NCBI RefSeq assembly: GCF_028858725.1
Contig: NC_084772.1
Coordinates: forward strand, 12,717,048 to 12,781,047
Direction: 5' to 3'
DNA length: 64,000 nt
DNA from: Colius striatus
Lineage: Eukaryota > Chordata > Aves > Coliiformes > Coliidae
A program made the position numbers and the translations under genes. Below are positions 1-15,013 of the stretch, piece by piece. Position 1 is the first letter of the stretch. Each line of letters starts with the position of its first letter. The notes beneath the pieces are model-generated. The model saw nothing but the letters and a program-made list of their open reading frames with translations, was not told the origin of the DNA and did no database searches.

Positions 1-249
1 TCTGGGGTATCCCTTGGACCAGTTGAGGTCAGCTGTCCCAGCTGTGTCCCCTCCCAACTCCTTGTGCATCTCCAGCCCCCTCGCTAGTGAGGTGAGAAGC
101 AGAAATGGCCTTTGCTCTGTGCAAGTGATGCTCAACAATAACCAAAACATCCTTGAACTGTACACACTGTATCCAGCACAGATCCAAACCACAGCCCTAT
201 ACTAGCTACTGTGAAGAGAATTAACTCTATCCCAGTCAAATCCAGCACA
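1..249 (-). repeat. LTR-like avian interspersed repeat, cut by window edge
   Basis: The stretch reads, on the minus strand, from TGTGCTGG at position 249 leftwards and runs off the window. Its text (a block complementary to AACTCTATCCCAG, then the region around TAGCTACTGTGAAGA, then a GC-richer part with CCCCTCCCAACTCCTTGTGCA) resembles an interspersed repeat I remember from many Neoaves genomes, where it behaves like a solo LTR of an endogenous retrovirus. The minus-strand start TG fits an LTR end. No viral coding sequence is visible. The family name is not certain, and the other end and the target-site duplication are outside the window. Confidence 0.6.
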
Positions 250-3200
250 GTAACAAACTCAGAAATTGCTCCCCCCTACTTAGTCATTTACTAACAGCTT
301 ATTACTTAAGATTTTTCCTCTATTAATTCACTCCAAGACAATATCTGTTGTCTTGTGATTTGCTATAATGTTTTTTTTAAGAAATACACCACTGTGAAAT
401 ATTAAATTAGTCACTACAGAAAAGATTTCTTGAGGATCTAGAGTTAGAACACTAGGGGTTCTGTGTCTAAACATTAACAATGTTATTGCTTGCCTAAAAA
501 CAAAGAATACAATGAATCATTTAGTCTTTCAGAGAGATCCCCAAGCAAAGACCATATTGCACCTTTCCCACAGTATATTTCTCTTACTACAAATGTAGTT
601 TGAAAGCCTTGTCTGAGGGTCTGACAGTCACTAAGGAAATAATTCATGTTGCTTCTTCCAGCACTCTGTCAAAAGTTTGGCAATTAATACCTTCATTAAC
701 AAGGAAAGGAAAATTATGTCAAATGATAGTCTGGAATCACATTTGCTTACCTGCAAAACGCAGCTACGGATTCAAATTTAAAAAGTACTTGAGTGAGATC
801 ACATTGAGTTTCCTATAACTGTAATGATTCAATGTTATATATTCTAATTGTCAGCCTTGTACCACATACAAACCACACAAGTGAAAACAGTTTCTCAACT
901 TCCTGCATGAGAGATTCTGAGGAATAGAGTCTGAAGAGTTTCACTTTTGTGCAAGCAAACCAAATGCACAAGCAGTTATGGAAAGGGATTCAAGGCCATA
1001 CTATTATGTATTTTCTCAAAATAAATAGAATCTTTACAGCCTGTATAGCAGAAGGCACAGAAATTCATTCTGAAAGCTTCATCTCATTTCAGCTCCATCA
1101 AGAAAAGTTTAGAGCATCTGTGAAAACAGAATCTGAAATTGCATGAAAAGCAAAAAATTAATTCCTACCAGGCAGCCTTAGTTGCTTAAGATGAAAAAAA
1201 AGATATAAAAAAGGTAAAAAAAAAAACCAGTCAAAGCTAGATTTGCATCACAAAACACAGATAGACATTGAAATTCATTCCCAAAGATAACAAAAAAATT
1301 ATTTCTGAGTTAATCCTTGTGTAATAGTTTTTGACATCTTCACTTTTTTGATAATTAAAACTCCTACATGGTATTTTGAGTTTTATAAATGCTGCCCCTT
1401 TTTATGCAAGGGGAAAAGGCTGGAAACGCAACAAGTAAAATAGTGACGTTCTTTTCCATACAGCTTCCTAATAGTTTTAGTTTTTCTTGAGGCAGAGACA
1501 CAAAGAAAAGAAAAAACGTGACCAAAAGTTTATTCTGACTATTTCTAAACAAATTTATTTTCCTAAATTAAACTTCTTGCAAAAAAACCAAAATAAAATT
1601 AGTGACAATTTTGTTAAAGCAAAAATATTGAATAAATTTAACGGAAAGAAACTTGCTTTTTGCAAGCCCACTGTTGTTTTCCAAAATACATGGTTTCTGT
1701 GGAGCAGCACTAACTTTACAATCCTTTTTAGGAAAAAGTACAGTGAGAAGACACAGCAAGAGTAAAAAGATTAGGAGAGCAGTTTACCATCACTTGCAAA
1801 AATCAATAATGCATTACTACTCGCCCACTGAGGAACTGATCCTCTACCCACTGAAGTAAATGCCAGATTTTTCATAGTTGAAAAGACAGTGCTATGCAGT
1901 CATAAATAACTATTGCTTAAACAGGAAATGCTATAATACTGTAAAAAAGGGTTTTTAAAACGCATGCTTCCAATTCCTATTCTCAGAGTAATAACCTTCA
2001 GACAGGGAAGTTCAGAGGTTTTAAATATTCTGTTTCTGAACAATGAATAATAAAGCTGTAGGGAACTCAGTCACTGAAGTAAAAACATAAACTATTTGCT
2101 TTTTTCACCTCAATAGGTCAAATATAACACCATGAGAAGACTTGCAAATAGTAAAAGGGTTTTTTCTGATAAACACTATTGATTTTAAATGTAATAGTCA
2201 CCTACAGTTACAATGAAGTCACAACTTTGACTGAATGGTCAACTGTAAAATATTTATTAATAACAATTGAGATAAACACAAAAGATCGAGACCTAGTAGA
2301 GTTGCATTTAGTACTCTCAGATTTTAAAATAGGTCTTATTGAGGGTTTGCAAATAAGAGTACAACCTGGATGCATTCTCTGCAAAAACTCAACAAGTAGA
2401 TCAGTGAAGACTCCACATCTGAAGTGAAGGAATTACATTTCATATTAAACAAATAGTCAGATAGGTTAAGTCCTGTCTATGCACAGTTTTCTCCTGTGGT
2501 TTAATCAGCACCATAGCAGAGGCATCAAAAAAGAGTTCCAGTATTGAATTACATTGTGTAAGCCACACATCCAATCAGTGGTGTACTCCAATGTCAGTTC
2601 CATCTGTAAGATGATTGTCTCAGAGTGGCTTTATGACACTTACTTCAGAGATCCTTTACACAAATCATTCTCTCCAATATGCATTGGCTATAACTGCTTG
2701 CGATGTATTGAATCAACTCCGGATATGTTGAAATGCTCTGAACAATGACCATTGTAGAAAAGCTTTTAATGAAATCATCAGGCACATTCACAGGCTTCCA
2801 GCAGCTAAGTTACATTCCTAGCTAACCATACTCAGCAAACAATTGGCTACTCACTGTTTGCATGCACTGACTCACAAAATCAGATGATTCAGTTATATCC
2901 TAAATTGGGGTTGTCAAGGTAGATGCAAATAATTCAATCTCTGCATTCATCTGGCCCCTTCCTGGGCTGATGCACCAATCTACATAGGGATAATAGCACT
3001 TCCTCTTTTTTTCTAGTATGCAGGAATAAAAAATGCAGATGTGTCTGTAAAATGGCAGTGGCAGAGTAGTCCTCACTTCAGGTATTACTGATGGTTCAGA
3101 GTGCCACAGAGAGACAAATACACTAGAGCTTTTCTGGTTCCTGCCGTCCATGCAGTGGGCAACACAGAAAGAACTGGCATCTGTAGGAAACCAGAAACCC

Positions 3201-6200
3201 ATAGGAAAAAGAGTGAGTGTACATCACTGCTGCAGCTCCTCGTTTACTTTTCTGTTAGCTCCCCTGTTTTTAAGTTGTGCAGGAAAAAGTAAGGAAAATG
3301 CAGTGACTAGTGAAGTGAACAGAAAAGCCATGTGGCTAGAAGACAGTCATTTACTTCAGTAACACTTCCCTGTGCATCCCATGCAAAGTATTTGCGGTCA
3401 ACTGTAGGTAGGAAAATAACACTAAAATGAAGATACAAAGTCATAATGGGAAGTACATAGGGAGAGAGACACTCTCTAATGTCAATACCAAGCTGTAAAT
3501 GGATCAGACCCTGAGATATCCAGTTCCTAATAGTATGAGTTGCAAGCAGCGGTTAGCAGAGCAAATGTCCTCCAAAACCCACTCCTGCTGAACTGTCTTA
3601 AAATACCCACATGATTAACCTCAAACCACATGTTATATAAGCACCTGAACCTGCAAGACACTCATGTGTGAGGCATTAAGTACTCTCAGCAATGGATGTC
3701 TGTTTTAACACAGTCTAGTACAAAATTATTTAGACTTATTAAGAATCACCAGTCCTTATCTGTTATGCAGGTGTATTTGTGTGGAGTTCTTCCCATTTCC
3801 AATCTGAATAGGTATTTCACATCTTCCTGGGAGAAGTGTCTTTTCTTTCTCTGCCTACTTAGTACCCTGTAATCAAATTACTATAAAGTTTTTCCCCCGT
3901 TGCCTACAGTTAATGACTCAGAACAATTCTCCAGCAGCAATAAAAGTTACTCTTCCTTAATGACACTTTTTCATCCCATTCTCCAGAATAAAAGAACTTC
4001 TTTCTCATTTAAAAATAACAACAACAAAAAAAAAAACACCACAAACTCCAGTCCTCAAGCACTATCCCTTACACTAAGGTAAGGAGATATTTGACAACTT
4101 GTGCAGACATGAAGTCCTGCTTTCCAGGTGCCATCTTATCAGTTTTCATTGACATTTACATAGTCAAGGAGAAAATACAAATACCAAACTGCCACTTTGC
4201 TTATGGAGAAGTGTCTCCTGATATGCCTGGTGGCCTCCATGGACAATAACAGTATCTGACTGCCTCTTTGACCTGCTGGCATTGTCTTGTCAGGCAGAGG
4301 CACCACTCTGCATCCCATTTTTGATAGAGTTTTATGTCATCTGTCACTACAACCTTGAAGTTCTTTGACACATCAATGTGTTGTTTGTTTTTTTAATTGG
4401 ACTGGAGAACCATTAACTTCATTTATGCTTTGGCTTGGTTGTCCTTAATTTCTTAAGATTTTGAAACAACATTATAGCATCTGGAGACTCCACAGTATTA
4501 AAACTAGAGAGCTCTTGGTGGAATAAGTTGTTTTTATTCCTCTGTTTCAAGCATATTTCTAAGAACTATCTTAAAACATGTCTCCCATTTCTTGGAGAAA
4601 GCATGGTTATTGTTTTCAAAGATGTAAAGGTGAGTGGCTGGCACATAACGCACTTATGGTGAAACATTCTACCAAGGATAAATCACTCAACATGGTGTCC
4701 AAAGCAGAAAATGCAATTATAGCCTTAATGGAGGGTGATTACAACTCTTTCTCCAGGCAGAAAGGAACTGCACCATTTTGGGAGACTCACTTCAAACCAG
4801 TCACACAAAGCATGATGAGTAAAAGCAGAACTCTCAAACCAAATACCACTGAAGACTGTTTTACCCTTACTTTTCATTGCCAAGTCCATCCCTAAAGTAT
4901 CGATATCATCACTGAATGCAGCAACTGGGAAGAACAAAGAAAAAGATTGTTACTAAGTTCAGTATTGTAAGACCTTGGAAAGATAGACAAAAGTCTGGAT
5001 CACTAAGAGAGGTAAGCAAGCATAATCTCTTATGTGACAAGATCTGTACTGTTCCCAAGTCGTTTCAGGATATATATACACATTTCTTGCCTCTTTCAAC
5101 TTCATGGCTTTTTCTTGAATTACCAGTGATTACTCAATCATTTCTCTTTCTGGCTAGCATCTCAGATGGGCTGCATTTAGTCAAGAAACAGGACAGTTCT
5201 CCAGAAAATGTTAACTGTGAAATCAAAGAAAGGCTGCTTTTTCTAGCTTTACCTGTCTTTTTCTAGTTTTACAAGAAACAAACCAAAACAGTTTAATTGT
5301 GAGGTCCAGAAGTTTCAGAATATCTTAAAATGACCTGCACTTACACTTGAAAAGTTTCAAGCACACTAAAGCTGAAGACTGGTACCTTGACTTCTCCTAC
5401 CTGGTTTCCAGCTCATGACAACTCCTTATCCATAACGTCATATGGATATTGGAAGTAGCCAGCACTCATCTTCTGAACAGAATCTTGTCCCCTTCATTCT
5501 TATTGATATGAAAGTTGATCCAAGACACTATTCTTACACAAACAAATTGTTCTACCAATCAGTCACTAAAATCTGTCTGGAGAAGGAGTGCAGCTGAGCT
5601 CCTTAACACAGAACAGGAAGCCTTACACAAAGGATAAGAGTAGGGCTGCAAAATTACTAACAGAAAATCATCACTGTTGCTCATTAGTCAGGAATAAAAG
5701 TCATGGTGAAGAGCTCAACCCCTCATGCTCAGCTTTCTCAGAACTGTTATCTCCTTGGTGTTTCCCACAAGTCATGAATCTGCCCATTTATCACCCCTTT
5801 TGCACCATATTTTGTAGCTAAGTTGCAAGTGTTAACTCTTAATGCTACATAGCAATCTCTTATAGTGGGAAGACTTGTCAGTAATTATCTAACAGGAGAA
5901 AGAGAAACCACATCAACTGATTGTAACAGAATAACATACAGCATTTGGATGCAGATCTGTGGTATTTGATCCACTGACAGTCTATCAAATCAATGAATTT
6001 GGCCATGCAGAGGCATGTCTATGTAGATCTACCTTTTAAGTTTTGCTTGCTGTCTTCTCCTTCCATTTGCACTTTCTCTCTCTAATAAATATCTCTACAG
6101 AATGACAAGAAAGCAGTCCAGATTTTATCAGTATTACTTTGTCTTCCCTCCAGTAGAAAGACCACTGAAAGTTCTACTGTCCTACTTCCCCATGTTCTTG

Positions 6201-9200
6201 AAATATTTTGGAGGTTCTGAGTGAGCTATTCTGGCTGGTTAATTCCTGCTCAGCTATAGTCACAAAGTACATGAAATGCTTGCTTGAAATTCATTGAAAC
6301 TCCTCTGGTTACCTGAATAGTTCTTACAGACTACTAAACATAAATGGAGTGCTATATTTTAAACCTCAGCTTTTACTTTTTAAAATCCGGAATAAAGTGT
6401 AATGTCCTTGTCAAAGTCATACTATGAAGGCAATATGCAAATATTTAATATGAGAATGGAGAATAACTGAAAAGTATTAAGTGGAAATTGCAAGTAACTG
6501 CTGACAGTGCCCGAAAGCTAATGATGCTAATTAACTATATTCCCAGGGACAGGTCCGCAAAAAGAATGAAGAATGCAGTAGCATAGGCTTGACTTTTCTG
6601 CTTTCTTCATAGAAGTCTTATCAAATATAAATTAAGTCAGAAAATAGTACTCTCTAATTAGGATGCCTAAATAGTGAAGAGAAGATAAGGTAAACAAGTA
6701 CTGGTACCTTCCTCACAATAAATTCACAGACAGCTTCTTGTATTTGTTCAATTAAGTTTGCACTAAAATGGTGCTATGCATTTCCCTTTCCTTTATTAGC
6801 TACCAAGGAAACAGACCAAGTGTAAGTTAGATGATTATTTGTCAAGGAGATGGATTCAGTGTATCTTAGAGCATAAGAACACCATGGAAAAAAACATAGT
6901 AGCATGTGTTTTTCTTTAAGGGTACATATACCTGTTCTATTCGCATGTTGCAAATCAAAGTAGTAACAGGGCTTTCAAATTCCAAATAATACAAGAATCT
7001 CCTCTTCAAACAACTTACAATCTCAACAATGTAGTAGAGGTTAGATGAAAGAGTCTCATTACAAAGTCTGAATGTAAATTAATAACTTTCTGGACAAGAA
7101 TACCACCAGTTAGCAGCTAACAAAATCACTGCAGATATGTAGGTGGTGGGACTTACCAGGAAGTCATAACAACACTTTAATTGAGTTTTCATTCAAAAGG
7201 AACTTACTCCTCCAAAATGCTACTGTTTCTGCTTCTCTCTTGTTTTTACTCTGATGAATCAAAGTATTTGCAAGGCAAATCATATTAAAACAGTGAAATT
7301 CTCACATGAATTTTTGTTTAAAATAGAGGAAAAAAACAGAAGTTTCAGAGATTAGGTATTTCAAGGACTTATTGGGTATATTCAAGGACTATGTATTTAT
7401 TCCTAGTCCACTTAACACAAAAATATATATAGGGAAACAGACATGAGGCAAATTGTCCAAGAGGCACAAAGCCTTTATGAGAGGGGAACAACAGCAGGAA
7501 GATAGTCTGGATATGTCTGAGAAATATTGCACGGTCATAAACACTTTATTCAAGTAGTACCCACATTTAGAAACTATGAACACCAACTTCATACTGAGCT
7601 ATTTTACTCCAAGAATCCCTTACCATCAAAAAGCAGAGAAAGCTGTGTATGAAGGATGGCCTAAATTCAAACATTTAAAAGGGCATCACATCAAGAGTAT
7701 TGCCTACCAGTGAGTTAAGCAGGGAATCAAGGGGGAAGCAATGACACCATAGGTAGCAGCCACAACTCAGTGGCCACTGTGCTTCAGAACGATGACCTTG
7801 TGCAGTTTTGCTCAATTCAGAAGCAAAGGATTGGCTACTGGTACCACAGATGAACTGGGACTTCTTTGACAGTATGAAAATCCTCAAGTGGCAAATATTA
7901 AAAGTCACTTAATATGTGTACTGATCTCTACTTTGCTTCTTCCATTTGTCATTTTTTCTTGTTCAAACTGATGGATGAACCTAATGCTTTTAATTATTTC
8001 CAGAGTATGCCCTTCAGAATTGCATTGCTTTCCCCATATACAGTACTTCTGTCCAGAGACTCCCTTACTTCATTAAGATGGAAAGTCATTTCAGTCACAA
8101 AAAGCCAGGGTAATCGTGTTTTAATCAAGTGAAGTGCACACAAGCTGCTACCATCCTAAGTACCCCATGAGGCAAATGCAGCACAACACTGCATTGTCTG
8201 CTGCCTATAGGATGGGAAAACTGCAGATTTTCCTGGTTTAGAAATACAAAGCTAACAGTTTCACTTAGATTCAATGCCTACCTCTCTGAAGTTGATTTGG
8301 ATTGAAAAGCATAGGATCAATATGAAGTAATTCAGTTGGTGCACAATACCAGCACAGGAGATGGGGAAATGAGGGTGAACAGTTATCTTTTGGGTAAGTA
8401 TTCTACTTTACTGCAACTGCTGAAGAATAATCCACAAGTCAGAGTTCAAAGTTCCTCAGATCACATTTAAACTAGTAAATATTGCATGCTTGGGAGTGAT
8501 AGGATTGAAATCAAAAGCTAAGAACTCAAGAAGAATGAGTTCTGATTTAAAAAGAAACTCACATATGAAAGAAGGTTCATAAAGAGATAAAAAGCCTTGG
8601 CCCTCATTAGCTTGGCAAACTTCTTATACACCTTCCCAAAATAGGGAAGAAAAGAAGCTCCTTACTCAGAGTTGTGGGGAGAAGGAAACAGCCACAGAAA
8701 TATTCTACCCATCCCCCTCTATGCAAAGGAAATAACTATCAAGCCTGCCTGTTAAGTTTTCAGCTCCTTTAAAACACCACAATGAACTTAAGAATCAAGT
8801 TCTTTGCTGCAAATTGTAATAGATCATTGTTGCATACTAGAGGCATGAGAACATAAGAAGGTTTAACATTTGCACAGCAAACAAATAAACAATGTTTTAT
8901 TTAACTACACTCAAATATTTTTCTATAAATGTTACTTTAAATGCAGGATATTTTCATTGTAATAAACATACAATCCTGTCAGATGTTACTGTCGATGAAT
9001 GTCCCTCTGCTGGATATTAAATATCCCACCTAGATTTTCACTATAACAGATATTTATTTTGGTTTCACTTCAACAGTGCTGGCAAGGACAATGGTAAAGT
9101 GCTGGAATATAAGTAAGTTTCAAATTGAGAAGGATCAATTAAAATGGAGTTAATAAAATACAGACATTCTTGTCTCTGGAAACAATATAAGCTTCGCTTT

Positions 9201-12200
9201 TGTTATACCCTCAAAACTGCTGTATCAGTCAGAGCAAAGACTGTGAATGCTTTACACATGGGAAAAAGGTGAAGGGAAGGAAACTAATGGGAGGGGGGAG
9301 AAGAAACATGAATATTAAGAGCAGTAAATATTTTTTTAAAAAGGGGGGGGAGAGGAGGAAAGCTGTAAACATCAGCCAAAAACAGATTGTAGAAAGCCCA
9401 AAGAGGATCCAGTAATTGCACCTAGAGAAATAGTAGCATTGCAACATGGAAGCAAAAAGAACTACTCTTAAGTTCATAGTTCTTGATCTCCACCATGGCT
9501 ATAAAAATTAGGACTCCTCTAGAACACACACTATGTACTGAGGCCAGAAAAAAAACCAATCACTCTCTCAGTGAGGTTGAAGAAATTGCAGCTTTATATT
9601 GCATGCAACCCCTGTGCCCTACAGTGATGCTTACTAAAAGATCCTTCTCTCAGGAGCTCAGTCACCGGCCCTACAGCTGGGAATGTTTCTACAGCCTCAG
9701 TCCACTGCCACAGGGCATATTAAGGATACACACATCCAACTGCCTAACAGTACATAAGTGAGAATCCAATACATCTAGAGATGGGTAGTAAAATTTGAGC
9801 CTCAAAACCTGAGGCTTCAGTGAACAAACTACATTTCACTACTTGATCAATCAGCTGCAGTGTGGTCAACTGATCATGATGAGAAGTCAGATAGCTGCAT
9901 TCTAACCTACACATTACTGAAAACTCACTTTACAAGTCCAGATTTAAATTGTTCAGAGTAAAATTTGACCAGTAATAAGGGGGGTTCAGAGGATCAATAT
10001 TTGAGTTTGTAATTCAAAACATCACAATCTAAGAATTATTAGCTATTAGCTTCTGCTTCTCACATGTGAAAAGCTGGAAGAACAACAAGTAACTTATTAC
10101 ACTTTGTGATGTAAAGTAAAAAAATTTAAAACACTGTGTTACCTACTGTAGCAATGGATATCATCATATTATATTTCATATTACTCTTTTTTTTCCCAGA
10201 AAGCTGCATTACAAATGAGTAAAACAATAATTCACTCTTACAATCCATACATAAATAAAGTAATTACTGTCGTATATATAATTATTCTGCCACCAAGTAC
10301 AAAAAGTTGCCATAAAAGTGAAAGGTGCTATAGAGACTGTGTTTGCTTTCATTTCAAGAGTAACAGACAGGTTCTTTGGTCATATTGCAGAAGGATTAAA
10401 GTTTTCCTGTATGTCACCTGTCATTTGTAAAGAATACAGTAAAATTTATTTGTGTTTTCTTTACCATTGCAACAATTAGTGTGAAACAGACGTGAAAATA
10501 GAACTTTGACTCAGATGACTTCAAAAGTCTCTGTAAAACACCATGATGCATGTCCTGTCACTACACATTTAGCTTTGACAAGGACTTGGCACTGTATCAT
10601 TTAACCAAAGCATTCACTGTAAAAGTCTACTCATCTGTGCAAAATGACAATGCATACTTGCAGCTTCACTGGGAACTCAAAGAGCTGAGGTTATATAGAT
10701 TCACTGTACAGGTTTGCTTCTTTCTTGATGCATAGTTTAAGACATGCTACAGCTTTGCCAGACCTTCTTTACTTTGACTCATCAGTTTCATCTGTATGAA
10801 AATGAGGTACTTTGTATGTAGATTAGATGGAGAATTTTGAGGGGGTTTTCCCTAATCAAATAAATTATAAATTTCAAATGTAAAAAGGATATATACATAG
10901 CATACAAATAAGTTTGCAATTAAGCATAAAGTTTTTTTTCTTATTAGTTAGGCCTCAATTTAAAAATAAAAGCATTTTCTATCGAGGAGTTTTATATAAT
11001 TAAAAGTATTGCAAATATGTACACTACATATATATTTTATAAAGCTGTAAAAACAGAACAGTGTACAATGTTAGTAATCTTAAAAATTATTATATTTCTT
11101 TAATGATTTAATTCAAAGAAGTAAACAATTAGACACCAGAGAAAGTTAGGATCAGAGATGGGCAGGTTTTTTTACTGTACAAGGTAAGAATTCATTTTAA
11201 ATGACAAAATAATCCTGGGAAAAATGATTGGACCAATATTTTGGGGAAAATCCTTTTGAAACTAAGCATTTTTCATGCTAATCAGAAGTCTGAGTACAAC
11301 TCTATTATTCATTCTGCAATTAACTACACATTGCTGTCTTTGAGTAAAGACCTAAGACTGGAGTGGATGCAGATAGGACAAGGCAGATGTTCATGCAATG
11401 AGAGTAACTGCCCTCCCAGAGTATATTTCACAAATCAGGCTGAACCAAACAAGTACACACTGCTTACAGAAACCCATTAAGGGATGGAGTCACAGATGTA
11501 GACCTGAAGTTATCATTTTTATTAAAAAATATTTCAGCTATAGTGTAGTCTCAGAGCAGAAGAAAACACCAGAGGCAAACCAAAATTAGGTCTTGAAGCA
11601 GGGTTAGAGGAGAAAGCAGAGAGGCAAAGTTATACAGTATTACATAGGGAAGATAAAGGCCATTTTATTGTGTTGCTAGTACCAGTCTCTTTTTAAAAAA
11701 AAAAAAAAAAGCTCACAATGGGTTTGACTATATGGTAGGACTGGATGAAGCATAAGGCTCGTATTTCATGGAAGGCAACAAAAGCAGACATAAAATATAG
11801 GCCAAGCTCAGGTCGGGAAAATCATGGTTGCACAAGGGGAAAAGAAAAGAATCTCATGAAAACTGACATAATGTACAACTGACAGAGAAAATAGCTGAGA
11901 CACAGAATTCCTCTGTTTGATCACTGATGAGATGTTGGTCATTGCCGTGTCTGGCACCAAATATTTAATGATAACTAACTTCAGCTGGTGCAGCAAATGC
12001 CAGTGGTTTGTTTATAGCAAAAAAACAATAGCACCATTTTGGCAATAACATCTGAGAACTGGTAAGTAACATGGTTAGTAAAGATGTAGCATAACATTAA
12101 ACTTAGATTTTGATTAGTGTAGTAGATTTGTACAATGTAACTTCCAAGTTCACTGCACTTAAGAGGTTTTCTTCCATGCAGCATTAAATCTGAAGTGACA

Positions 12201-15013
12201 GACTGTATCAGGAGAAAGACAGCTAAAAGAAGCCAATTTTAGAAGTCAAAAATTCAGAAAATATTGAAGAGATTGGCATGTTCTTCACCAAACATTTACA
12301 TTAAACATGAATTGTTGTCTGATTGCATCTTAAAGCCAGTAAACGAAGAATCTTTTTCTTTTTTAACAGTTACTCATCTCCAACTATGAGTTATTTTTTA
12401 AAGCTCAAAATATCAGTGCAAAGTATTAATCTCTAAAAAAAATACCTTTATGAAACACAACTACAAAAACATTATTAGGGAGAATTATCCACCAAAAAAA
12501 AGATAAGTCTCATACCCAGTCTTTGCACTTTGGTGGGGTTTGTTAATAATTATTATTCACGGCAAATACATACCAACTGTAACAGGTAATTACAGAAAGT
12601 GTGTGGTTTTGCTACAAGCTCCTGCTCCCGTTGAACTCAAGACAAGTGACCACAACTAAACAAATCTGGAGAAAAAAAGCTAACCTTAATTTTATATTAC
12701 CATTTGGACACAGCAAATGCTGCAAGATTTGTATCTGAATCTGTCCAAAATACTTGCTCAATTCTCCAATAGGTAACCAAGTCTTCTCTTACCTATTTAT
12801 GTTTTCAATTATGAAGAGCTCAAAATGCTTTGAGAAAGGGAGTGAATTTGTAGACATATGATCTTATTTTTCAGGGAGGATTGCATGACCATTCTCCTAT
12901 TTTACACTGGTAGGCATAATTAGTTCACAGCAGGAAAAATATTTAAATATGTATTGACAGCCAAAGTAATGCTCCGAGATCTGTGACAAAGCATGATTAA
13001 ATACTACTCAATCCAGTTTAAAGAAAGACCAGAAATTAAATGCTTGAGAGGAATAAATTAATACTGAATAGAATGGTGACTATTGTCTGTAATAACATCA
13101 TTATAATAATTACTAAGTGAATTACATTGTATAAACAAGAAACTAAAAAAAAATCCATTAAAAATTGAGTAGAATCAACCAGCTCACAACACCAGACTAA
13201 ATTTCTTAAGCATCTTAACTTCTCAAAACTGTACCTGACACATGATTTCTGTCTATGAAAGATACTATAACAATATTCTGAAATTATAAGGACAAATAAT
13301 ATTTCATTTCAAGCTCTGCTACAAGAAAGCCTGAAGTAATAGTTAAGCAACTATTCCAATGACTTGTATTAACAATGCCTTAGAGTGGAGACCAAGCAAC
13401 CAATCTACATCTAGGTAAAGTGGTTTAAAGTTATGCCTTTAGGGTTAGCAAAAAAGAGGCTACATGTGCTGACAAACAGAACATTGTCATGGTTTAAACA
13501 TATCTCTCACACTCTAGTATCAATTCATTTAAAGTGCTGGTGCTGATTTTTTGCAGTTCTTCTTGGATAATGGTTTTCATACCTTCATTGTTCTCTCCGT
13601 AACATACTACACAGCAGTAGAATAAATGGTGTTCTTTAACCAATCACATCAAAAACTGGACAACAGCTCAATAATATTTCTCAAAGACAGGTGCAGCAGA
13701 ATCTGTTTTAATCCTCCAGAACCCACACAAAGATGCTATGAATTAGCTGTTTCTCTTTAGAATATACCTTCTGACTTTATTTTGCACCTACATCTTTTTA
13801 ACTTAAGACTCTTATAAGATGTCAGAATTTGTTTCTGATGAAGTAAAAATAATATGCCACTCGCTTTTAATAGGCACAAAAATCACAATATCCATCACTG
13901 TCTTAACTTGAGTCTACTGCTAACAAATCGCTGCAGTGGAATTAAAGCTTAAACATAAGAGTAATTAACAGTGATAGACAAGCTCTAACAGCATAGAAAT
14001 AACTACAGTAAAGTCTGAGTAAAATTGCCATGAAAACCAGTTCGTAGATCTGATTTTTAAAAGCAAAACACGATTCATCACGTAAGTTGGAATTGCTACT
14101 GCAATAATACTGCAAACTACTGCTACTGCAAGTAGGTATCGTGATCTGTGCATGCATAGTGTTTCTTGAGAGTTTTCGTACTACCATGAAAATTAATCTG
14201 ACAGGAGCGAGCTATCTCAGTGATGCTTTCACTTAAAATGCCTCAGAATACCTTAACCTGTAACTGTCCTTGTCAAAAAAACTGTAGACTCATAATCAAT
14301 CAACTGAGGTTCTCAAACAGCAGTGGTGATAGCAATTTTATCAGTTGAAATGCCTCAAACTAATTTCATAATGAAGAACTGTTTTCCACCACACATATCT
14401 GTATTATTAACTTACACTTAGCAGAGGTTAGGAACGGTGAAGAGATTCTACACATCTGTTCAAGCTGCCTTCTATGATTTTCACATTTTCAGGTAGACAC
14501 ACTGTAGAATATAATTCTGTATTATTTTGCCTCTCCAAAACTCCACAAATATTACCTCACTTCAGTACCATACTATCCAAAGTTGGGATTGGGTGTGGAA
14601 GGGGAAAAACCACACAGCTTTAGGTAAGTACACAAAGAACAGCCTTTTTTTTTTTAGAGCTCTAACCTCACGAGTTTCAGCTGCTTCTGGTTCTGCTTCT
14701 GGCTTTTTAGCTGAAGTTAAACAATTACTTTTCTCCATCTCAGTTTCCCCATCTGTAAAAGGAAGGTAGACACATTTACTCCATTTCCCAATTATTATGA
14801 CATCTATAAATAAAGAAGCCTTCCAAGGAGTATTGTTACTATGAAATATATGTTAATTATGATTCATCATTGGTCTATTTATCATTGCATTAACAGAACT
14901 TATTCCTGTTTTCCTTTTAGTTACTGAGAGGACGACACTGTTTCAGTCCAGAAAAGTGAAAATTATGGTTTTATATTTACTATATAATGACTTTAATTTC
15001 TTTTTTTGTTTAG
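250..15013 (+). other. CHST8: CHST8 intron upstream of the microexon (partial)
   Basis: AT-rich, apparently non-coding DNA ending in the splice acceptor tttttttgtttag at 15001-15013. I looked for the CHST8 exon that should encode the cytoplasmic tail and single transmembrane segment, ending one base into a glycine codon, and did not find it, so this is probably the right part of a longer intron. Open frames here are at most about 116 codons, lack recognisable domains and look like chance. Low-complexity tracts include an A16 run at 11695-11710. Nothing else is supportable. Confidence 0.7.

Noticed and set aside
4578..4895. 105-codon plus frame inside the CHST8 intron
   Set aside because: Not similar to any CHST8 segment or known family, and an overlapping minus frame exists. 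Taken as chance.
5236..5272. Direct repeat of TTTTTCTAG(C/T)TTTAC
   Set aside because: Short and T-rich; too weak to call a feature.
9797..9816. Short hairpin AGCCTCA...TGAGGCT
   Set aside because: Only 7 perfect pairs; many such are expected in 64 kb.
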